DNA of 64,000 nt from a virus, in IMG/VR virus record IMGVR_UViG_3300032174_000075, positions 1 to 64,000 of that record; one strand, given 5' to 3'. Positions 58,982 to 64,000 of this stretch are shown in pieces (positions within the stretch are counted from its first letter, which is position 1; each line of letters begins with the position of its first letter). The notes beneath the pieces were generated by a model. It saw only the letters and a list, made by a program, of their open reading frames with translations, searched no databases and was not told the DNA's origin. The position numbers and the translations under genes are program-made.

Positions 58982-59232
58982 TTTTTACCTCTTCCTAAGT
59001 TGATGCCGGCCAGGAAGGATTCCATGATTGCCCAACCGTAAAAGACTGGCGAGCCGTATAACTCTCCGTCCGCGCGGGGGAAGAGAGTTTTGCGAAAAGC
59101 GTCTGCCGCTTGGAAATCTTCATCTGGCCTATCCAGCGGGGTAACTCTTTTGCGTGGCTTTCGCGGGCGACCGTCCCGACGAATTGGGTTCTTTGCGGTC
59201 GGGCTGCGGCTTCTGCCTTGCAAATATTTCAT
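58978..59232 (-). CDS. Hypothetical phage protein
   Basis: 84 residues. A basic start (RSRSPTAKNPIRRDGRPRKP) is followed by DRPDEDFQAADAFRKTLFPR and YGSPVFYGWAIMESFLAGIN. Unassigned member of the early operon. Confidence 0.5.
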   Translation of the reverse strand: MKYLQGRSRSPTAKNPIRRDGRPRKPRKRVTPLDRPDEDFQAADAFRKTLFPRADGELYGSPVFYGWAIMESFLAGINLGRGKK

Positions 59233-59239
59233 CTCTGTT

Positions 59240-59377
59240 CTACCTCCCGCTCATCATCAAAAGCCATCCCACTATCCCCACAAGAGCCATAGCGCCAGCG
59301 AGTACAGCAGGGACGGTAATCCATGCGGGGAATAAACGCGGCTCGCGTCGCCATTTCTGGCGCCAATGGTTGCTCAT
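59240..59377 (-). CDS. Small single-pass membrane protein
   Basis: 45 residues from ATG 59377 with a GGGAGGCGGCACG leader. Basic start (SNHWRQKWRREPR) then one membrane helix (VPAVLAGAMALVGIVGWLLM). Function unknown. Confidence 0.5.
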   Translation of the reverse strand: MSNHWRQKWRREPRLFPAWITVPAVLAGAMALVGIVGWLLMMSGR

Positions 59378-59391
59378 CGTGCCGCCTCCCT

Positions 59392-59625
59392 TTATTTGAC
59401 CGCAAGATTGCGGCGCAGATTTTCCAAAAGCTCTTTCGCGGCCTTCTTTCCGGCGCACGATCCGCATAAATCGTCAGTACGACATTGCCATGCGATAGAG
59501 CCATACTGGTAGTTGAGCTTTGCGCGGCATTCGTCGCAATGCACCCAGCCGCGCGGAGTAGTGTAACATACTAAGCGACGCCGCCCGTCAGCTGACATAG
59601 TCCACTTTCTTGTCATCCAGTTCAC
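59392..59625 (-). CDS. Small zinc-ribbon protein
   Basis: 77 residues. CDECRAKLNY, then WQCRTDDLCGSC gives a four- or five-Cys ribbon; the C-terminal helix is basic (KKAAKELLENLRRNLAVK). Similar to small phage proteins of unknown role. Confidence 0.55.
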   Translation of the reverse strand: MNWMTRKWTMSADGRRRLVCYTTPRGWVHCDECRAKLNYQYGSIAWQCRTDDLCGSCAGKKAAKELLENLRRNLAVK

Positions 59626-59634
59626 GGCCGCTCC

Positions 59635-59781
59635 TCAATCTTTTTCTGCTTCGGGATGCTCACGCCGCGCTTTACCAAGCGCCGCAAGATATACAGCCGC
59701 GCACTTTTCAACGAGCACGAGGACTTCCGGGTCCATCCGCTCAAGCACAGACGCTGCAAACGGTCGTAAAGTAAATCTCAC
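59635..59781 (-). CDS. Small helical protein
   Basis: 48 residues from GTG 59781 (VRFTLRPFAASVLERMDPEV, VEKCAAVYLAALGKARREHP). Same frame as, and just downstream of, the winged-helix-like gene at 59800. A 20-residue Cys-containing frame from a tandem ATG overlaps it. Support is moderate. Confidence 0.35.
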   Translation of the reverse strand: MRFTLRPFAASVLERMDPEVLVLVEKCAAVYLAALGKARREHPEAEKD

Positions 59782-59799
59782 CGCCCATGCCGCACTCCA

Positions 59800-60003
59800 T
59801 CATCGTCCCGCCTCCTTCAGCGCCTTATAGCCCTTCGCCGACAAGCTGACGCGACTTAGCGGACCCCAGAGATAGCCGTCGTCGATCAATCGTTTCGCCA
59901 GGGTGCGTGTTTCCAGATTGCTCTTTGTCGAGAGGTCAATCGGATTTGGATTCTCGCGGATGACGGAGAGGAAATCGAGGTCGGAGGGGGAGAGGGGCGT
60001 CAT
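59800..60003 (-). CDS. Small winged-helix-like protein
   Basis: 67 residues: SPSDLDFLSVIRENPNPIDL, LETRTLAKRLIDDGYLWGPL, VSLSAKGYKALKEA. The helix-turn-helix plus 'L....G' wing pattern fits a small winged-helix DNA-binding protein. Target unknown. Confidence 0.55.
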   Translation of the reverse strand: MTPLSPSDLDFLSVIRENPNPIDLSTKSNLETRTLAKRLIDDGYLWGPLSRVSLSAKGYKALKEAGR

Positions 60004-60014
60004 GCCGTGCGGCC

Positions 60015-60557
60015 TTATTGCGCCTGCTCGTGTTGTGTAGTGTCGATCACCAGGGGCTTGATGGTGAGATCGAACGGCTTGTCAGAGTAGAGATAGTCGC
60101 CGGACCATTGCCAGTATCGTCCATCGGCACCGAAGCAATAGATGTAGGGCTCAGACTGCCCATATACGCCGTCTTCGCCGGGACCATCCATGAGTTGGTA
60201 ATTCCCGCTTCTGTCGCTGTCCTTGTCGGTGTCGGCGATGCCGGGGTAAGGCATCCACTCGTATTGCTTGGTTTGCGTGATCCGCTTTCCGGCGGAGGTG
60301 CATTTGCCAGAGACTGTGAGATATTGAACCGGCTGACCGGACTGGTTCAAGAAAACCACATATCCGATGATGCCAGGTTTCCCGAATAGAAGGCGCCGGT
60401 GCTTGATGTTCTCGATTTCGTAGCTGTAGGTCTGCTCCTTGGAAACTTCGGCGTCGGCCTGACGACGCTGTGCCTCGACGGCGCTACGCGGAGGAGGCTG
60501 CTGGTCGCACCCGAACAGCGCGACGGCGATTGTGATCAATAGAATTGCTCTTTTCAC
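60015..60557 (-). CDS. Phage-encoded lipoprotein
   Basis: 180 residues. Signal KRAILLITIAVALFGC with lipobox Cys17, a short Gln/Ala linker, and a beta-rich domain (RRLLFGKPGIIGYVVFLNQS, GQPVQYLTVSGKC, PYIYCFGADGRYWQWSGDYL). ATGA overlap with the upstream membrane protein, so the two probably act together in the envelope. Such pairs recur in phages of diverse hosts; superinfection exclusion is a possible but unproven role. Confidence 0.72.
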   Translation of the reverse strand: MKRAILLITIAVALFGCDQQPPPRSAVEAQRRQADAEVSKEQTYSYEIENIKHRRLLFGKPGIIGYVVFLNQSGQPVQYLTVSGKCTSAGKRITQTKQYEWMPYPGIADTDKDSDRSGNYQLMDGPGEDGVYGQSEPYIYCFGADGRYWQWSGDYLYSDKPFDLTIKPLVIDTTQHEQAQ

Positions 60558-61036
60558 TGATTTTCTCCTTGGCAGTAGGAAGGGCTATACGAAACCGGAA
60601 GTGGCTCGTAAGCCTCAGTTGAGATAGGTAGATAGTGCTCCGGGTTTTTGAAAATTCCGGCATCGAGTCGCGATGCGCGCGAATTGTAGTCCGCAACGAG
60701 ACTCTGGCAGACTTGTTTGATCCCAGTCAGTTCAGTCATTCGCGCCGATGCGCGTTCGGGCGTGTGGGCCTCCGCGTAATGCAGGTTTTCTTCTGCTTCA
60801 TGGATTTGCGCCGGGAAAACCTGTAGCCTTGCGTTCGCGTCGTGGAAGTACCGATATTGCATGAGTGCGTTGTCGGGGTCGATGATACGTCGAGCGACGG
60901 TCGTTCCGCTGTTCACCACGGAGAACGGGAGTGTGATAACGCCGAAAGCGCATCCCGCCATCACCAGAAAAAACAGCGCGGCGAAGGTCCAGAAAGCCCA
61001 CTTCACAACAATGCCGACAGTAATCTCTTCGTCCAT
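60554..61036 (-). CDS. Inner-membrane protein paired with the lipoprotein
   Basis: 160 residues. A membrane helix at residues ~12-35 (WAFWTFAALFFLVMAGCAFG) precedes a periplasmic, mostly helical domain (YFHDANARLQVFPAQIHEAE, LVADYNSRASRLDAGIFKNP) with two cysteines. Overlaps the lipoprotein start by four bases. Together they look like a membrane/periplasm pair. Function unknown. Confidence 0.68.
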   Translation of the reverse strand: MDEEITVGIVVKWAFWTFAALFFLVMAGCAFGVITLPFSVVNSGTTVARRIIDPDNALMQYRYFHDANARLQVFPAQIHEAEENLHYAEAHTPERASARMTELTGIKQVCQSLVADYNSRASRLDAGIFKNPEHYLPISTEAYEPLPVSYSPSYCQGENQ

Positions 61037-61067
61037 GCCGTCCTCCTATGGAGTTTGCTGTTCGTCG

Positions 61068-61562
61068 CTATGCCGTCTTGGAATCTAGTTTTTCCATCCT
61101 TGCCGCCTCTACCTCCGCAAAGCAGCGCAGAATCTTCAGCAGTTCGACGGCATAGATGCGCTCGGGCCCGGTCTCGCTGCGCTTGATCTCCCCAGCCTCA
61201 TCGGCGATCCTGATGGCGCGGGCAGATTCGCGGAGTTGGGCGAGGAGGGGTTCGAGAGTGTGTAGGATGGCAATTAATTTACCCCTGTCACAGTGAGCCT
61301 TGAACCCGTCCGGATCAAAGAAGGATGCTGCGGTCGTGTTCTCGTCATCATCATAGATGACGTGACGTGCCTCGATTTCCAACAAATCAAGGCCAGCTGT
61401 GGTCAGTCTACCAAACTCTTCCGCCGCGAGAAGGGTGCGGATCGCAGCAGCGGCACGTCGGGCGAGCGGATCGCCAGGCGACAGGTCCAAGCCCATGCGG
61501 CCTTCTGCATCAAGATCGCGCAGCAGCGATTCCAAATCTAGCGCGTCAGTAGAGGCGGTCAT
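61068..61562 (-). CDS. Hypothetical phage protein
   Basis: 164 residues, helical and acidic (LESLLRDLDAEGRMGLDLSP, AAAAIRTLLAAEEFGRLTTA, AVELLKILRCFAEVEAARME). ATGA-coupled to its upstream gene. Unassigned. Confidence 0.55.
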   Translation of the reverse strand: MTASTDALDLESLLRDLDAEGRMGLDLSPGDPLARRAAAAIRTLLAAEEFGRLTTAGLDLLEIEARHVIYDDDENTTAASFFDPDGFKAHCDRGKLIAILHTLEPLLAQLRESARAIRIADEAGEIKRSETGPERIYAVELLKILRCFAEVEAARMEKLDSKTA

Positions 61563-61732
61563 GACTCGCCCCTCTCCGCGACGCTGTAAAACTCTCTGAC
61601 GATCTGAAGCGAGCTTTGTAGGTTTTGCCCGCGTTCGCAGGCTTTGTAGCCCAACTCAAACACAAGCTCGATAGTCGCCATTTGGCTTCTGGTGACTAGG
61701 GGCTTAGCGCTATCTCTTGTGGGAGCGCTCAT
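61559..61732 (-). CDS. Small helical phage protein
   Basis: 57 residues (PLVTRSQMATIELVFELGYK, QSSLQIVREFYSVAERGES), with four-base ATGA overlaps both upstream and downstream. The double coupling makes it credible despite its size. Unassigned. Confidence 0.5.
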   Translation of the reverse strand: MSAPTRDSAKPLVTRSQMATIELVFELGYKACERGQNLQSSLQIVREFYSVAERGES

Positions 61733-62013
61733 CCCTCTACCTCATCCGGGTTGGCAGGCGCAGGCTCGGTAGCCTTCTCATTGACGACTCTCACCTGGAC
61801 CTCATACTTCGTGCCGTTGAAGTCGGTGAACAGCATCGCATAGCGGCAGTCTCCAACCGTCTCTATAGCGCCGACGCTGGTAAAGACCTTCTCCGTGTCG
61901 CCAGGAAGAACCGCGCGCTTGATGAGCGAGGCTAGATAGGCTGGGTAGACGAGCGTTCGCGGTGCCGTAACAGCGCGGAGCATGTTGTTTATCTCGGCCA
62001 CGAGGTCAAACAT
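61729..62013 (-). CDS. Hypothetical phage protein
   Basis: 94 residues from ATG 62013, which lies in an 8-base overlap with the upstream gene. Helical start (FDLVAEINNMLRAVTAPRTL), then strands (RYAMLFTDFNGTKYEVQVRV) and an acidic end. Unassigned. Confidence 0.5.
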   Translation of the reverse strand: MFDLVAEINNMLRAVTAPRTLVYPAYLASLIKRAVLPGDTEKVFTSVGAIETVGDCRYAMLFTDFNGTKYEVQVRVVNEKATEPAPANPDEVEG

Positions 62014-62329
62014 TGTGACCGCCGCGAGCAAGCGCACGAGCGCGGGTTAGGGCCGCTGCGTAGGTTGGCATCCCTAAGTGGGCTGTGTGAGATATCGCGC
62101 GGTAGTCGGCCTTCACCGTATCGCAAGCGTGGATAAAGTGGAGAGGCTTCCCCGCTATCGCAGATGCAAAGCGACAGATCAGACAGTCCTTAGAGCTTAG
62201 CGGGTCATATGCCGTGCTCGCGTCTTGCGTCTCCAACCAAGCGATCAGCCCATGCAGATCGGGCGTGAACTTGCGCGCTGGCGCATCGGTTGTGGGCATT
62301 TCGATTGGGAGGCGGGATTTGAGGAACAT
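62006..62329 (-). CDS. Hypothetical phage protein
   Basis: 107 residues with a TAGGAGATCGCACC leader. DLHGLIAWLETQDASTAYDP, SKDCLICRFASAIAG (C-x2-C) and a C-terminal AHLGMPTYAAALTRARALA. I know similar short proteins in phages of Hyphomicrobiales but no function. Confidence 0.55.
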   Translation of the reverse strand: MFLKSRLPIEMPTTDAPARKFTPDLHGLIAWLETQDASTAYDPLSSKDCLICRFASAIAGKPLHFIHACDTVKADYRAISHTAHLGMPTYAAALTRARALARGGHNV

Positions 62330-62340
62330 GGTGCGATCTC

Positions 62341-63021
62341 CTAATCAGTCCAACTGACCGTACCGACAGGCGTTGTCCCGTTCGCTTCGTGCTGCGCCAT
62401 TTCTTCGATGTAGGCGAGCGCCCAATCATCCGGGATCGCGCCGTAGTTCTGCTGCGGCCAGCCAGGATGCGACATGTCGTGGATCAAAGAGGCCGCTCCA
62501 GCAAAACCGTATTTGTCTTTCAGCTTCCATCCGGCGGCACCAGCCATGTTCACGAGATGGCCAGCCGTGCACATTGGCGTGTTGCAGATATTCGGCTCCG
62601 GCGTCGGGCGTTCTGGCCCGAAGGTCGATTGCTTGAATGCCCGCTTCTTCGCTTGAATGTCAGCCAGAAGATGCGTGTAGGGTTTTTCGAGGACAGGGAT
62701 ATCTCCGAACGCCGCTCTCAGGGCGCTCGGGGTCCAGCCCGCCGCGATCAGGGCGCTCGGGGTCCAGCCCGCCGCTCTCAGGGCGCTCGGGGTCCAGCCC
62801 GCCGCTCTCAGGGCGCTCGGGGTCCAGCCCGCCGCTCTCAGGGCGCTCGGGGTCCAGCCCGCCGCGATCAGGGCGCTCGGGGTCCAGCCCGCCGCGATCA
62901 GGGCGCTCGGGGTCCAGCCCGCCGCTCTCAGGGCGCTCGGGGTCCAGCCCGCCGCGATCAGGGCGGAGAATTGGCGGCTCGCCATCAAAGCCAATTCGTG
63001 CCGTGTAAATTCCTTCGCCAT
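62341..63021 (-). CDS. Phage protein with eight perfect 10-residue repeats
   Basis: 226 residues from ATG 63021, preferred because AGAGAGGA lies six bases upstream. After AKEFTRHELALMASRQFSAL come eight copies of AAGWTPSAL[R/I], encoded by 30-bp units that differ only in the last codon. The C-terminal ~125 residues form a separate domain (LEKPYTHLLADIQAKKRAFK, NICNTPMCTAGHLVNMAGAA, QQNYGAIPDDWALAYIEEMA) shared with phage proteins I recall without function. The frame also continues upstream into the neighbouring gene because of a ten-C run. Confidence 0.75.
   Translation of the reverse strand: MAKEFTRHELALMASRQFSALIAAGWTPSALRAAGWTPSALIAAGWTPSALIAAGWTPSALRAAGWTPSALRAAGWTPSALRAAGWTPSALIAAGWTPSALRAAFGDIPVLEKPYTHLLADIQAKKRAFKQSTFGPERPTPEPNICNTPMCTAGHLVNMAGAAGWKLKDKYGFAGAASLIHDMSHPGWPQQNYGAIPDDWALAYIEEMAQHEANGTTPVGTVSWTD
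62711..62950. repeat. Eight tandem 30-bp repeats
   Basis: Units start at 62711, 62741, 62771, 62801, 62831, 62861, 62891 and 62921. All share the same 26 bases; only four (tctc or gatc, positions 6-9 of each unit) vary, in the order t-g-t-t-t-g-g-t, with a partial ninth (gatc) at 62951. They encode the AAGWTPSAL[R/I] repeats on the minus strand and leave all frames open. Confidence 0.97.
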
Positions 63022-63023
63022 TG

Positions 63024-63246
63024 TCATTCCTCTCTCGCCTGAGTGGGCGGGGGGGGGGTAGGCTAGAACGTCGTTGTCGTTATATTTTCCGGCTGGGCAT
63101 GTCGTGAAGAAATGCTCCTCGACGCCACGCCTCATAACTGCCATGTTGACAATCGCGTCGGCGTTCTGCTCGCTCTTGTTTCTTTCAAGAACGCGGACGT
63201 GATGCGGCGCCCTGATCTCCACTTCGATCACGTCAACCATGGACAT
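63024..63246 (-). CDS. First gene of leftward early operon 2, frame-fused to the repeat gene by a poly-C tract
   Basis: Starts at ATG 63246 behind GAGGAGATGAAG. Reads SMVDVIEVEIRAPHHVRVLE, NADAIVNMAVMRRGVEEHFF, TTCPAGKYNDNDVLAY, then a run of ten C (63058-63049). With ten C there is no stop and the frame fuses to the repeat protein. With nine C the gene would end at TGA 63026-63024, overlapping ATG 63027 as ATGA, like most junctions in this operon. About 73 residues if separate. Function unknown. Confidence 0.6.
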
Positions 63247-63276
63247 CTTCATCTCCTCAGAAACTGTCTCCGCCGA

Positions 63277-63331
63277 CCTGGGCTCTCTCGGGGGCTGTCG
63301 AAGGGGCTAGGGATATCCGAGAGGACCCAGG
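63277..63331 (-). promoter_or_regulatory. Long stem-loop in the leader of early operon 2
   Basis: 63277-63291 and 63317-63331 are complementary at 13 of 15 positions (cctgggctctctcgg / ccgagaggacccagg). The structure lies between the probable leftward promoter and the first start codon at 63246. No T-run follows, so it is not a simple terminator. A regulatory leader hairpin or processing site is plausible. Confidence 0.5.
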
Positions 63332-63346
63332 CCGGGGAGTGAGGGG

Positions 63347-63404
63347 AAGGTAGACGGGGCTATTTCGGTTGTCAAGCATGTTAATCTGATAAAAGCGCTT
63401 GACC
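63347..63404. promoter_or_regulatory. Divergent early promoter region
   Basis: Leftward: TTGACA (63375-63370), 17-bp spacer, TACCTT (63352-63347; a weak -10). Rightward: TTGACC (63399-63404) as a possible -35. The two -35 elements form an inverted repeat GTCAAGC (63371-63377) / GCTTGAC (63397-63403), so one regulator could cover both. CTTGACAAC is shared exactly with the 47.8 kb and 50.0 kb intergenic regions. Confidence 0.5.
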
Positions 63405-63434
63405 GATACAATTTCTTTCGGTAAGCAGAATTTT

Positions 63435-63644
63435 ATGCCAATCAAACATTCTGACCCGCCGCCTCCGCGCCGTCCGAACTACTCCAAGCAGGTGTTCGAT
63501 ATGAAGGTGGGGGCAACCCTTCTATTCGACGGTGCAAAGCCACGAAGCATCCAAGCTATCTGTTCACGCATCGGGGCTGACGAAGAACGCAAATACGTCA
63601 CCGAAAAGCAGAATGGTGGCGTGCGCGTGTGGAGGCTCGAATGA
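63435..63644 (+). CDS. DUF7303-like small phage protein
   Basis: 69 residues from ATG 63435, first gene of the rightward unit. FDMKVGATLLFDGAK and the final NGGVRVWRLE match the same small family as the 57766 protein; the Pro-rich N-terminus (DPPPPRRPNYSK) is also typical. ATGA overlap with the next gene. Function unknown. Confidence 0.6.
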   Translation: MPIKHSDPPPPRRPNYSKQVFDMKVGATLLFDGAKPRSIQAICSRIGADEERKYVTEKQNGGVRVWRLE

Positions 63645-64000
63645 GCGTTCCCTACGCTGGCGCTATGAGCGGCGGTAAGGCTCGTGACGAAATCACCCGG
63701 CTCCTGCAACGGTTCGGGTGCGAGTCTGTCGGATTCATGGATGACTTCGCCGAGCGTTCGGTTTTGCTCGCCTTCGTGCATCGCGGGCGTCCGATACAAC
63801 TCCGCGCTTCTGCTAAGGGCTGGGCGCAAATGTACCTCAAGGAGCATCCATATACGCACCGGATGAGAAAGTCCCGCCCCGAGCACGAACAGGATGCGCT
63901 CGCGCAAGGCACCATCGCCATTAATTCAGTCCTCCGGGATTGGGTGAAGGGCCAATTGACCGCCGTGGAAACGGGGATTCTCTCGTTTGAGGCCGTCTTC
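63641..64000 (+). CDS. Conserved phage protein, 5' part
   Basis: 120 codons are present and the gene continues past the window. VPYAGAMSGGKARDEITRLL, GCESVGFMDDFAERSVLLAF and IQLRASAKGWAQMYLKEHP form a pattern that recurs in phage early regions without known function. Coupled by ATGA to the preceding gene. Confidence 0.65.
   Translation, partial: MSVPYAGAMSGGKARDEITRLLQRFGCESVGFMDDFAERSVLLAFVHRGRPIQLRASAKGWAQMYLKEHPYTHRMRKSRPEHEQDALAQGTIAINSVLRDWVKGQLTAVETGILSFEAVF

Noticed and set aside
62711-62950. Possible CRISPR array
   Set aside because: Units are head-to-tail with no unique spacers and lie inside a coding sequence; there are no cas genes.
62389-63042. Forward frames of 'QGARGPARR' repeats opposite the repeat protein
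   Set aside because: The 30-bp repeat keeps every frame open. The reverse-strand protein has a Shine-Dalgarno, a globular C-terminal domain and operon context; the forward frames have none.

Overview
Most of this window is a prophage, or a phage-derived island, integrated in an alphaproteobacterial chromosome. The first 1.6 kb is ordinary GC-rich chromosomal sequence: the 3' end of msrA and a DUF4010/MgtC-type membrane protein gene. The host looks like a member of the Hyphomicrobiales (Rhizobiales), perhaps Bradyrhizobium-like, judging from codon use and the style of the hypothetical proteins; this is inference and no rRNA or core marker is present. The left prophage boundary probably lies between 1.6 and 1.9 kb. 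The right boundary is outside the window, because phage genes run to its end. No integrase, DNA polymerase or recognisable endolysin was found.

Layout. (1) 1.8-5.3 kb: accessory genes, including a DUF6471 gene, an IS1595-type transposase gene and a membrane protein gene. (2) 5.4-36.5 kb: rightward late genes of a contractile-tailed phage: small and large terminase, two reverse-strand insertions, DUF1073-type portal, Mu gpF-like protein, Nudix-DUF2213 prohead protease, scaffold-like protein, DUF2184 capsid, connectors, DUF3383 sheath, DUF3277 tube, tail chaperones with a candidate -1 frameshift, tape measure with a transglycosylase domain, baseplate hub, spike, gpJ and gpI, then a large fibre/tailspike locus that also encodes three proteins with export signals. 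(3) 36.6-39.5 kb: a tightly overlapping reverse-strand operon of four genes encoding regulators, in the middle of the late region. (4) 39.9-44.7 kb: rightward holin and lysis-type membrane proteins, small phage proteins and a stand-alone PAS protein. (5) 47.8-44.7 kb leftward: small early genes starting at a divergent promoter/operator with an apparently leaderless ribbon-helix-helix gene. (6) 47.8-50.4 kb: small rightward genes, a second IS1595-type cassette in inverted orientation, and a Leu-type tRNA with an abnormal anticodon loop. (7) 50.6-53.1 kb: a protein with an internal duplication, and small Cys-rich and lipoprotein genes. (8) 63.2-53.1 kb leftward: a long early operon with NinB, RecT, an HNH nuclease, an NrdR-like zinc ribbon, an XRE regulator and many small proteins. 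(9) 63.4-64 kb: a divergent rightward early operon that leaves the window.

The most unusual elements are: the reverse-strand operon, which joins a domesticated IS1595 zinc-ribbon protein, an XRE protein and a protein with three HTHs plus a sigma-factor-like module; two regulator/transposase/membrane-protein cassettes of the same architecture bracketing the structural genes; a class II tRNA reading UGG with C33; a protein with eight perfect 30-bp repeats preceded by a ten-C homopolymer that fuses it to its upstream gene; and Sec and Tat signals on proteins in the tail-fibre locus. All family assignments were made by eye from the translated sequence, without database searches.
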